A DNA stretch of 8,541 nt. Origin: a bacterium (GTDB taxonomy: Bacteria; UBA10199; DSSB01). Below, one piece after another: positions 1 through 6,518 of the stretch (its first letter is position 1; the number at the start of each line of letters is the position of its first letter). The position numbers and the translations under genes were made by a program. The notes beneath the pieces were generated by a model. That model made no database searches and was not told the origin of the DNA. It was given only the letters and a program-made list of their open reading frames with translations. The stretch covers positions 1-8,541 of the forward strand of contig JAUHYS010000078.1 in NCBI GenBank assembly GCA_030426445.1, in the 5' to 3' direction.

Positions 1-934
1 ACTTTTGAAAATTTAACATCACATCATCAGAAGTGCGTTCGTATCTCGCACCCGGAAAGACATTAAAAGGAATTAGATTGAGTTTTGCGGGAATACCCTT
101 AAGCCAATGGATTAAACGTCTGGCATCTTCCATAGAATCATTGACCCCTTTTAATAAGGTATATTCAAAAGTAATCCGGTTTCGTTTTTGCAACGGATAA
201 TCACGACAAGCTTCGCGGAGTATCTCTAAAGGATACTTTTGATTAATTGGAATTAATTTATTGCGAACTTCATTGGAGGTCGCACTGAGTGAAATCGCTA
301 GTTTGACATCGACCATCTCACCAAACTTGAGCATTTGTGGAACCAAACCCGAAGTGGAAACGGTGATACGGTTTTTGCTAAACTTAAGACCTCTGTCATC
401 CAAAAAATACTTTAAGGACTCAACGACGTTTTTTAAATTATGGAGTGGCTCCCCCATGCCCATATAAACAATATTGGTTAATTTTGTTTCGGACCCGATA
501 GTACGTTGAACTGCCATGACCTGTTCAACGATTTCCTCATGTCTTAAATTTCTTGTCAGACCCAAGGTGGCAGTCAAGCAAAAGGAACAACCCATTGCAC
601 AGCCTACTTGAGAAGAGACACATAGAGTTTGTCGATCCCCATTGGGAATCAAAACACTTTCGATACTTTCACGATCACTTAATTGAAAAAGAAATTTTCG
701 TGTTCCGTCATTAGAAACTTGCACATGACTCGGTTTCAAACGTCCAATAAAAAAATGTTCATCTAATTTTTGACGCAAGCCCTTAGCCAAGTTGGTCATT
801 TCGGAAAAACTCGCAATATCCTTTTGATAAAGCCATGAAAAGAGTTGCTGAAAACGGTAGCCTTCGACACCCCATTGACTGAGGGTCTCTTTTAACTGAT
901 CAAAACTAAGAGATTTAATATCGATTTTATTCAC
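1..934 (-). CDS. rlmN: RlmN, dual-specificity 23S rRNA A2503 / tRNA A37 C2-methyltransferase (radical SAM), 3' end cut by window edge
   Basis: The minus-strand frame is open from a GTG at 934-932 to the window edge and encodes the first 311 residues. Known family role: this cytoplasmic enzyme uses a 4Fe-4S cluster and SAM to methylate C2 of A2503 in 23S rRNA and A37 in some tRNAs. Visible in the sequence: an N-terminal accessory domain (about residues 1-95); the LCVSSQVGC segment with Cys105, matching the catalytic cysteine Cys118 of E. coli RlmN; the radical-SAM CxxxCxxC motif at Cys112/116/119; the GMGEP SAM-binding motif at 159-163; and conserved NRITFEYTLLKGVND (252-266) and LNLIPFN (285-291) segments. 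The C-terminal 40 or so residues, including the methyl-carrying cysteine, lie outside the window. The GTG start is chosen because no in-frame ATG precedes Met46 and an AGG sits 9 nt upstream. The gene follows gspN on the same strand but is functionally unrelated. The alternative, Cfr, is less likely given the housekeeping-type sequence. Confidence 0.96.
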   Translation of the reverse strand, partial: MNKIDIKSLSFDQLKETLSQWGVEGYRFQQLFSWLYQKDIASFSEMTNLAKGLRQKLDEHFFIGRLKPSHVQVSNDGTRKFLFQLSDRESIESVLIPNGDRQTLCVSSQVGCAMGCSFCLTATLGLTRNLRHEEIVEQVMAVQRTIGSETKLTNIVYMGMGEPLHNLKNVVESLKYFLDDRGLKFSKNRITVSTSGLVPQMLKFGEMVDVKLAISLSATSNEVRNKLIPINQKYPLEILREACRDYPLQKRNRITFEYTLLKGVNDSMEDARRLIHWLKGIPAKLNLIPFNVFPGARYERTSDDVMLNFQK

Positions 935-1112
935 AGCAAGCAGCCTATAATATATTATCAGAAAAATTCAAGAGAGGATTCGACCTCTTTTCTAAGCATC
1001 GTGAGTAAGCTAAGGGCAAGGCAGTTGAGGAGAAAAGCCGGATGAAATACGTTGAGGATTTTTTGACAAAAACAACGTCGCCATTGGGTTACGCAACAGC
1101 TTAGGAGGAGGT
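935..1112. other. Intergenic spacer between gspN and rlmN; no convincing gene
   Basis: This is one of the two longest non-coding stretches in the window. It contains a small hairpin (970-991), an A/T-rich block just upstream of rlmN (943-968) that could carry the rlmN promoter, and a segment at about 1001-1104 of mixed composition that differs from the AT-rich spacers elsewhere. On the plus strand this segment holds a 20-codon ORF (1042-1104) with a GAGGAG 9 nt upstream of its ATG; I do not call it a gene. The segment could be a dispersed intergenic element (see findings). No tRNA or known riboswitch is recognisable. Confidence 0.5.
970..991 (-). terminator. Weak hairpin, possible terminator of the gsp operon upstream of rlmN
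   Basis: On the minus strand AGAGG (988-984) pairs with CCTCT (977-973) around the 6-nt loop TCGAAT. Two further A-T pairs lie beyond a mismatch. Downstream in the minus direction comes CTTGAATTTTTC, an imperfect T tract offset by a few bases. Stem and tract are weak for an intrinsic terminator. The only support is the position, after the last gsp gene and before an unrelated housekeeping gene. The loop resembles a tRNA T-loop, but no tRNA surrounds it. Confidence 0.25.
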
Positions 1113-2126
1113 CTACAGTAGTTCATTTCCAGCTAACTTAAAGGATCTTAAATCAGATAGATTTCCACTAAAAGCAATGGGGAATTGCCCTTTATCATTG
1201 CGTAATGACTTAAGAATTTCTATATAAGTCCCAATGTCAGCATTTCCATTCTCAGCATTTCCTTTAGGTTTATTTGCATCCGCAATGGCTTTAATTTGTT
1301 TATCCGAGAGATAGACTCCCCCTGAAAAAGACATGTTAGAATTCTCTAATGCACCAAGATTTAAATTGATATTTCCATTTAAATCGATGGCAAAGTCTGT
1401 TTTAGCATCTCCCATCTTAACCTGCAGATTAAGCCTTCTATCATTGAGTTGTCCGGTTATTTTAGCATTAGGCTTACTAGAAACCTTAATTTTAGGGATG
1501 GTTAAACTTTTTGAACCTAACTGTGAAGCCATTGCGGGAGCAATTGAGTCCAGTATAATGGGGCCGACACTTAAGTTATCAATAAAAATTTCAAGATTGC
1601 CGTTACTTTTTTCCTCTTTTACAGCCGAGCGTTTAGGAAAAAATTTTACTTTTGACTCTCCCTTGAGCTTTCCCTGAAAAGGGATTTCTTCGGTATAGGG
1701 AATAAAATCAAGGTCCTTTAAGCTGTAATTTTCAAGTTCAAATTCGATATCATAGTATTTATCGTTATTTTCTATATAGCCGCTTAAAGTCCCTTTATTA
1801 GCTCCAAAAAGGGTGAAGTCGATATCAAGATCACGGGTAAAAATAATGAAAGGAGAAAAGCCAATTTTTAATTTAGGAATTTTACTGAGGGTTTTATACT
1901 CATCAGAACTTCTTTCGATGACTTTTAAATTTTTAAAACTCAGACTTCCAAAAATACTGAGGTCTAAATCGTCTGCCTCAATCAGATAGCGCCCTCGGGT
2001 TTGGTTTTCGATTTCAGTCAAAATACGCGATTTAAGAGCATCGTAGGGAAAGACAAGAATCATCCAGATAAAAAAAGAAACCATACCCACCAGCACATAC
2101 AATATCATTTTTGAAGGAATTTTCAT
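1113..2126 (-). CDS. gspN: GspN, type II secretion system accessory membrane protein (Leptospira/deltaproteobacterial type)
   Basis: The product is 337 residues. A short basic N-terminus is followed by one transmembrane helix (about residues 7-29) ending in FPYD. The rest is a long, probably periplasmic, beta-rich domain with repeated short strands and G-containing segments (for example FQGKLKGESKVKF near 150-162), in the style of AsmA-like envelope proteins. I assign it to GspN from this architecture and from its place directly after gspL and gspM. In the T2SS, GspN is an inner-membrane accessory component absent from many systems; its exact role is poorly defined. The ATG at 2126 lies 33 nt after the gspM stop and has no clear Shine-Dalgarno. 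Met7 (2107) is an alternative start but also lacks one. This is the last gsp gene of the cluster. Divergent members of this family are easily annotated as hypothetical. Confidence 0.82.
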   Translation of the reverse strand: MKIPSKMILYVLVGMVSFFIWMILVFPYDALKSRILTEIENQTRGRYLIEADDLDLSIFGSLSFKNLKVIERSSDEYKTLSKIPKLKIGFSPFIIFTRDLDIDFTLFGANKGTLSGYIENNDKYYDIEFELENYSLKDLDFIPYTEEIPFQGKLKGESKVKFFPKRSAVKEEKSNGNLEIFIDNLSVGPIILDSIAPAMASQLGSKSLTIPKIKVSSKPNAKITGQLNDRRLNLQVKMGDAKTDFAIDLNGNINLNLGALENSNMSFSGGVYLSDKQIKAIADANKPKGNAENGNADIGTYIEILKSLRNDKGQFPIAFSGNLSDLRSFKLAGNELL

Positions 2127-2159
2127 AAAAATCTATTTACTTTATACTTTTTAAATACA

Positions 2160-2747
2160 TCATTGTTTAGCAACCAAGGTCGACACATCAAAATCTGCAT
2201 TAAACTCCCGACGGTTACGACGTACGGTATCAATTTTTAAACGTGTCACCCTTAAGTTTAAACCTTTATGGTTTTCTACACGAGTGACGAAATCAATAAT
2301 TTGATCTAAGGATACCCGGCGTAAGTCAACTTTCACATATAACTCTGTAAACTCGTTCCCTTCGTTCCTCTCCTTGGGATTGAGAGGTCGAGTATTTTCA
2401 CTTAATCCAGCCGCTTGAATAATTTTTTCTAGTTCAGAGTCTAAAGGTGTTTGTGCTTTAGTCTTGATATTTTTTTCTACTCGATTCAGTTTATTTTGTA
2501 AGCGCTGATATTCTTTGACCTTAAGTACTAAAGAGTTAAAATTCTTGTCAGAGCTGCTAATCTGATTTTCAAAATCTTGAAGATAAGAACTGGCACAAGA
2601 AACAGGTAAAATAATTAAAAACAATAAAAAAATTCCTAAAAGGACCAACACCAGCAATTGCTGTTTTGGCACCATACCTAAAAACTTTTGATAGAGTTCT
2701 TGAAAATTAAATTGTTCTTTCAGTGAATATTTTTTGAGTTTAGCCAT
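2160..2747 (-). CDS. gspM: GspM/PilO-like inner-membrane platform protein of the type II secretion system
   Basis: The 195-residue product has the bitopic layout of GspM and PilO. About 30 cytoplasmic residues are followed by a very hydrophobic helix (about 31-50, rich in L/I/V/F), a coiled-coil-prone periplasmic stretch (about 55-98), and a small alpha/beta domain (about 100-193) with the ferredoxin-like pattern of this family. Its known role is to dimerise with GspL in the inner membrane and stabilise the assembly platform that couples the GspE ATPase to pseudopilus growth. Position supports the call: it begins 22 nt after gspL and ends 33 nt before gspN. The ATG at 2747 lacks a strong Shine-Dalgarno (only a distant GGGA), so coupling to gspL translation is likely. 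A Cys at position 51 follows the membrane helix, but the preceding PVS is a poor lipobox, so I do not call it a lipoprotein. Sequence conservation in GspM is low; the assignment leans on architecture and synteny. Confidence 0.85.
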   Translation of the reverse strand: MAKLKKYSLKEQFNFQELYQKFLGMVPKQQLLVLVLLGIFLLFLIILPVSCASSYLQDFENQISSSDKNFNSLVLKVKEYQRLQNKLNRVEKNIKTKAQTPLDSELEKIIQAAGLSENTRPLNPKERNEGNEFTELYVKVDLRRVSLDQIIDFVTRVENHKGLNLRVTRLKIDTVRRNRREFNADFDVSTLVAKQ

Positions 2748-2769
2748 AACTTAAACTTATCCCGTTAAA

Positions 2770-4395
2770 TCACTTTTTCTCAGGTTCATTTTTGGTGAGT
2801 TTTTCACCTTCCTCAACCAAATCAAAACCTAAGTTAAAGGCATAACCTCCTTGCCTCTGCTTACGATCACTGTCTTCCACATTTTTGAAACCCTGAACTG
2901 CTTCTAACTTAGATCTAATTTTAAAAATATCTTCATAAGTCGGTGCTTGTGCCTGAATCTGCACCCGGTTTTCGTTGATCGAAATAGAGTCCACATTAAG
3001 AGCGAGTTCACTACGAGATGGAACAACTTCTGAAACTTTTTTTAATACCTCAAGAGGGCTCATAACCGTATCTTCCTGCAGCAATCCCAATCTGTTTTGA
3101 ATCGAGTTGATTTTACTGTTTAGCGTTTTAATGGCGGAATCAGCTGTATTGATTTTTTCTTTCTCAGCATTAGTTAGTTGAACAGACCCTGCAACTTGAG
3201 ACGAAATATGTCGATTAAACTTAGAAACTTGTGAAGAAAGCACAGAAAAACTAATAATAAAATAAGTTAAAGCAACCAATACTAATGCGGCAGCCATAGC
3301 CCCCATCTTTTTTAGAGAGCCTCCTAACTCAATGAGGTGTTTGGTATAAGCGTAATCTCCTCGACGAAAATTGATATTGAGTCCTTTTGCTGGGTAAATG
3401 CCCTGCATTGCAATGCCTAATGCAGAAGGAATCACGCGTTCAATCCCTTCGTTACTTTCGGGGAGGCTATTATATTGTTCGTTTAAGACTTCTAAAAAGC
3501 TGACATTGATTTTAAGCTGGCTAGAAAAAAAACTGTCCACACCACTTATTTTTGAGCTACCACCACATAAGTACACCGCTTGAATAGAGGGCTCTCCCTT
3601 TTCGGTGAGACTAAACAAGCTTTGCTTAATTTCTAGAAGTAATTGGTGAAACTCTTCTTCTAACAGCTGAGAAATAGGCTCTTGAGAAAACTCTTTAAGT
3701 ACAGCATGTTCATGTTTAATTTTTTCAGCTTCTTCAAAGGAGCACTCTTTATATCGCTCAATTCGTTGAGTGATTTTTTTACCCCCCCACGCAAGACAGC
3801 GCGTTAATTTAGTTTGACTGCCCTCTAAAACCATCAAGTTGGTTTTTGTATGACCAATATCAATAATAGCATACCGGCCCTCTGGAGGAAGAACTCCCAA
3901 ATTAGGAAGATAAGCGAGATCAAGTGTATCTACCCCAATATACCGCGGATCCAATTCGTTTAAGTGAAGACCTGAGAGAATTTTTTTAAAATCATCTTCC
4001 TTTTGATAAGCTACCAAAACTTTTGATTCGTTATCTCCCTTAGAAATTACACAATAGTCATAAAGAATTTCTTCCAAATCAAAAGGAATTAAAGACTCAA
4101 GCTCAAACTCTAAAGCTTGATCGATTTTTCTAATATTGGAAAAAGGTAATGTAATAATTCTTAACGAGACATGCGTGCCCGGAATAGCAATCACACTATA
4201 ATCAAAAGATAAGGTATGGTCTAAGAAAAATTGATGGAGCGTTGCAGCCGCAGACTGAATATCAGTTAAAACTGTTTCCCCTACCAAAGGCAATTCAAAA
4301 AAATCAATTAACTTAAACTCCCCAAAGCTTCTTTCAATTTGAGCAATTTTGATTGAATAACTACCAACATCAATGCCAAGTATACGTTGTGACAT
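2770..4395 (-). CDS. gspL: GspL, actin-like cytoplasmic/inner-membrane platform protein with PilM-like N-terminal domain
   Basis: Starting at 4395 the product has 541 residues. The cytoplasmic half is an actin-like domain closely resembling PilM: phosphate-1 motif GIDVGSYSIK (7-16), an SHS2-like segment with EFELESLIPF (96-105), phosphate-2 motif IDIGHTKTN (178-186), and adenosine motif LCGGSSKISG (276-285). Then come the linker NINFRRGDYAY (340-350), typical of GspL and comparable to the PilN N-terminus, a transmembrane helix (about 364-386), a coiled-coil-prone region (about 387-440), and a periplasmic ferredoxin-like domain (about 446-530). GspL recruits the GspE ATPase and pairs with GspM. 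An in-frame ATG at 4425 would add 10 residues, but it has no Shine-Dalgarno, whereas the ATG at 4395 follows AGGGAG by 3 nt and begins right before the actin-like motif. The gene follows a long gap after gspK and may have its own promoter. A 'PilM' annotation is the main alternative name; synteny favours GspL. Confidence 0.92.
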   Translation of the reverse strand: MSQRILGIDVGSYSIKIAQIERSFGEFKLIDFFELPLVGETVLTDIQSAAATLHQFFLDHTLSFDYSVIAIPGTHVSLRIITLPFSNIRKIDQALEFELESLIPFDLEEILYDYCVISKGDNESKVLVAYQKEDDFKKILSGLHLNELDPRYIGVDTLDLAYLPNLGVLPPEGRYAIIDIGHTKTNLMVLEGSQTKLTRCLAWGGKKITQRIERYKECSFEEAEKIKHEHAVLKEFSQEPISQLLEEEFHQLLLEIKQSLFSLTEKGEPSIQAVYLCGGSSKISGVDSFFSSQLKINVSFLEVLNEQYNSLPESNEGIERVIPSALGIAMQGIYPAKGLNINFRRGDYAYTKHLIELGGSLKKMGAMAAALVLVALTYFIISFSVLSSQVSKFNRHISSQVAGSVQLTNAEKEKINTADSAIKTLNSKINSIQNRLGLLQEDTVMSPLEVLKKVSEVVPSRSELALNVDSISINENRVQIQAQAPTYEDIFKIRSKLEAVQGFKNVEDSDRKQRQGGYAFNLGFDLVEEGEKLTKNEPEKK

Positions 4396-4398
4396 AAA

Positions 4399-4404
4399 CT
4401 CCCT
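4399..4404 (-). promoter_or_regulatory. Shine-Dalgarno deciding the gspL start
   Basis: AGGGAG on the minus strand lies 3 nt before the ATG at 4395. It favours this start over the in-frame ATG at 4425, which is preceded by CATCTAG with no purine-rich site. The spacing is on the short side. Confidence 0.6.
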
Positions 4405-4475
4405 AATAATAGTATTTTTTTCCATCTAGATGTTAAATAAACTAAAGCTGCTAGGAAAAAATTTAAAAGCTTATT

Positions 4476-4503
4476 ATTTTATTTTACCCACTTTTTCTAA
4501 CAA
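4476..4503 (-). promoter_or_regulatory. Candidate sigma-70-type promoter for gspL-gspM-gspN
   Basis: On the minus strand TTGTTA (4503-4498) is followed after 16 nt by TAAAAT (4481-4476). Initiation would fall near 4468-4470, about 75 nt before the gspL start. The gap between gspK and gspL is the largest inside the gsp cluster, which makes an internal promoter plausible. The surroundings are extremely AT-rich, so chance matches to a -10 box are common. Confidence 0.35.
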
Positions 4504-4553
4504 ATAAAAACAAAAAATAAAAAGATTTCATAAACATAAATTCGTCATTTTTA

Positions 4554-4588
4554 CTAGCTTTGACTTTTAAAAGGTATCAAAAGCCTAG
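4554..4588 (-). other. Imperfect inverted repeat overlapping the gspK stop codon
   Basis: Read on the minus strand, CTAG, CTTT, GA and CTTTT in the left arm pair with AAAAG, TC, AAAG and CTAG in the right arm. One-base bulges and a 3-nt bulge interrupt the left arm, and the centre is CTTTTAAAAG (4564-4573). The gspK TAG stop (4587-4585) sits in the outer stem. No T tract follows directly; a T-rich block lies about 25-60 nt downstream. It could be a weak terminator, an RNA-processing or stability element, or a chance palindrome in AT-rich DNA. Confidence 0.35.
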
Positions 4589-5874
4589 TAACTTTTCCAC
4601 ATAAGTTTATTCCATTGTTGTGGATTCCCTGCTGAGGTGTCCCAAACGACATTAACGGTCACTTCTGTCTCATCTACTCTACCTGTACTTTTAATATTGT
4701 AAACGTTTCTTTCTATGGCAACCAAATCTAAAAAAGTATTGGTTTGTGATTGTCTGTTAGAGCCACCTCGACGCCGAGTGTTATTTGAATTACCATTATT
4801 TTGCTGTTTACTGTCTGGCAAAGCAGCAAAAGGAGAACCTCGAGAGCTGTCTGTTGCATCGACATTGAGAACGACATCTAACTCTTGGGCAGCTAGTTTA
4901 ACATCAGGACAATTATCGATTACTGCATCCGTTGCTTTTTCTAATAAATCCTGATTTGTTTCATTAAGAGGTTCCATTCGGGGATTATTTTGAGTATAAG
5001 ATAAGACCATAGCACGAACCAACGCAGGTCTTGCACGGCATGCAAAGATCCTATCATCCTTGCCATAAACAGTCAGATAAGGCTTCAATTTTTGTAAAAC
5101 TTGATCATTCATTCCTGGAACTAAAATGAGTTCTTCCAAAGATATGAGCTTTGCATTTTTCATTTCATAATTTTGGTCCGCATTGGTCCCTTCTCTGCCA
5201 CGCTCCTGTCCTTCTTCCTCGTTATAAACTTGATCACGATCAATATAATCGACAATATTTTGCGTAAGCTCTCTGGAGCCACGGTAAGGGTCTTCAAAGA
5301 TTTCTGAAAATTCTTTATCTAATAAAAGAAAATAAAGCGTTTTTTTTAACCGATCGTAACGGGCGTCTTTTGGGCTTAAGCTATAAAAAGCATTCAGATT
5401 AAGCTTGGACTCTTCTTCTTCAATTTCAACAGAGAAGTCCCCTTTAAAATCTAAAAAGCTTTCTACCCCCTCTAAATTAATCGCTTTATAAGTGCTTTCT
5501 TCTTCGGAATTTTCAACTTCATCGTTAGTTGCCTGATCGGCTCCGATGATATCTTCGGCAACAGCCATGGTACGTAAAATGGAAGTATCGACAGGGATTA
5601 AATCATAAAGCGGAGGGACATAGACATCTTTTCCTGATTTTTTAATAATTTGTTGTACATCTTTATCATATTTTAAAATGAGTTGGCCAAACTCCGTCCC
5701 TGAAAGAGCTAACTGATAAGCTTGTAAGCGATTGCGGTAGTTAGCTGCACTATAGTAATCAACTTGGGCCTGGTAAGCAAATTCTGTTACGATGGCACTA
5801 ACTAAAATTAAACCCGACAGCACTATCATAAGAGCAATGCCTAATGAGTTTTTATATAATTGATTAAGCTTCAT
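4585..5874 (-). CDS. gspK: GspK, minor pseudopilin at the tip of the type II secretion pseudopilus
   Basis: The product is 429 residues, within the large size range that sets GspK apart from other pseudopilins. A prepilin-type leader ends at Gly12, followed by IALMIVLSGLILVSAIV. Mature position 5 is Ile, not Glu; lack of Glu5 is a normal GspK trait. Family landmarks: KLNLNA (157-162), the acidic IVDYIDRDQ segment (207-215), and a helix-hairpin-helix-like segment with LEELILVPGM (246-255) and KLKPYLTVYG (262-271). Cys279 and Cys322 could form a disulfide. An Asn/Gln/Ser/Arg-rich stretch (about 355-380) precedes the C-terminal strands. In characterised systems GspK caps the GspI-GspJ-GspK tip complex. 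The ATG overlaps the gspJ stop in ATGA, implying translational coupling. The stop lies inside an inverted repeat, and a gap of about 190 nt separates it from gspL. Confidence 0.95.
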   Translation of the reverse strand: MKLNQLYKNSLGIALMIVLSGLILVSAIVTEFAYQAQVDYYSAANYRNRLQAYQLALSGTEFGQLILKYDKDVQQIIKKSGKDVYVPPLYDLIPVDTSILRTMAVAEDIIGADQATNDEVENSEEESTYKAINLEGVESFLDFKGDFSVEIEEEESKLNLNAFYSLSPKDARYDRLKKTLYFLLLDKEFSEIFEDPYRGSRELTQNIVDYIDRDQVYNEEEGQERGREGTNADQNYEMKNAKLISLEELILVPGMNDQVLQKLKPYLTVYGKDDRIFACRARPALVRAMVLSYTQNNPRMEPLNETNQDLLEKATDAVIDNCPDVKLAAQELDVVLNVDATDSSRGSPFAALPDSKQQNNGNSNNTRRRGGSNRQSQTNTFLDLVAIERNVYNIKSTGRVDETEVTVNVVWDTSAGNPQQWNKLMWKSY

Positions 5875-6518
5875 AGCGACAACGGCCCCGTCAACTCAGT
5901 CCGTACAAGGGTTGAAAACACTGTTAATTCTTCTGCATTGGGATAAAAGACTTCTAAATTAATTTTGATAGCTCTAGGCAATCGGTTATTACCCTTTAAT
6001 GAGGATGAATCCCATTCTTTGCTCCATTCATCAGAGTCTCCAGGTAAATATTCAAAACTAAGGGACTTCACGCCGTGAAGGAGTGGGTAAGTTTTTCCTC
6101 CTTGGGTAAGATCCTTGTCAATGATAGTAGATTGTCTTCTAATCAAGATATTGGCTTCATCATTCTCCGGGTCATTTTCCAAATAATAACTTAGCTCAAG
6201 GCTGTCAGATTCTTTTGCATCACGCATATAACGCTGGTTGGCAAAACTAACAAAGTCAAGTCTATCCTCTTTGCCTACAAAATTAAGATCACCATCAAAG
6301 CTTGGGCTTAATAAGTCCTTAGCTTTAATAATATATGCCGTTTTTAAATCTCGGGAGATTCTCATCAGAGCCAAAGTGGGTCCTCGTAAACGTTCACTCT
6401 GATCGACTTGTCTTTCCTGATGATATACCGTACTTGAAGTCCCTGAATAAATCACAAGGCTCATCATTGCCAAAATGGCAAGGACAATGATCACTTCAAG
6501 AAGGGATAAGCCTCTCAT
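5871..6518 (-). CDS. gspJ: GspJ, minor pseudopilin
   Basis: The 215-residue product begins with an extremely short leader, MRG, then LSLLEVIIVLAILAMMS. Cleavage by prepilin peptidase after Gly3 would put Glu at mature position 5. The globular part carries GspJ landmarks: ISRDLKTAY (54-62), FVGKEDRLDFVSF (80-92), the W-x3-W pair at Trp165/Trp169, and LPRAIKINLEV (180-190). In known systems GspJ forms the tip with GspI and GspK and helps start pseudopilus assembly. A GAGG at 6527-6524, 5 nt before the ATG, supports the start. The ATG overlaps the gspI stop (ATGA), and its own stop overlaps the gspK start in the same way. Confidence 0.95.
   Translation of the reverse strand: MRGLSLLEVIIVLAILAMMSLVIYSGTSSTVYHQERQVDQSERLRGPTLALMRISRDLKTAYIIKAKDLLSPSFDGDLNFVGKEDRLDFVSFANQRYMRDAKESDSLELSYYLENDPENDEANILIRRQSTIIDKDLTQGGKTYPLLHGVKSLSFEYLPGDSDEWSKEWDSSSLKGNNRLPRAIKINLEVFYPNAEELTVFSTLVRTELTGPLSL

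Noticed and set aside
970..991. Possible tRNA fragment: AGAGG-TCGAAT-CCTCT resembles a T-arm
   Set aside because: The loop has 6 rather than 7 bases, and no acceptor stem, anticodon arm or CCA end can be built from the flanking sequence on the minus strand.
1042..1104. 20-codon plus-strand ORF with GAGGAG 9 nt upstream
   Set aside because: It is very short, opposite in direction to every neighbour, has no recognisable product, and lies in a segment better viewed as a non-coding element. Kept only as an observation within a finding.
1333..1677. 114-codon plus-strand open frame antisense to gspN
   Set aside because: It lies entirely within a well-supported gene on the other strand and shows no domain or ribosome-binding signal; a shadow frame.
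2586..2600. Lipobox-like Cys after the membrane helix of GspM (Cys51)
   Set aside because: The preceding residues PVS do not fit a lipobox, and 30 residues precede the helix, as in an uncleaved GspM anchor.
4396..4425. N-terminal extension of gspL from the ATG at 4425
   Set aside because: No Shine-Dalgarno precedes it, and the internal ATG at 4395 has AGGGAG and starts directly at the conserved actin-like domain.
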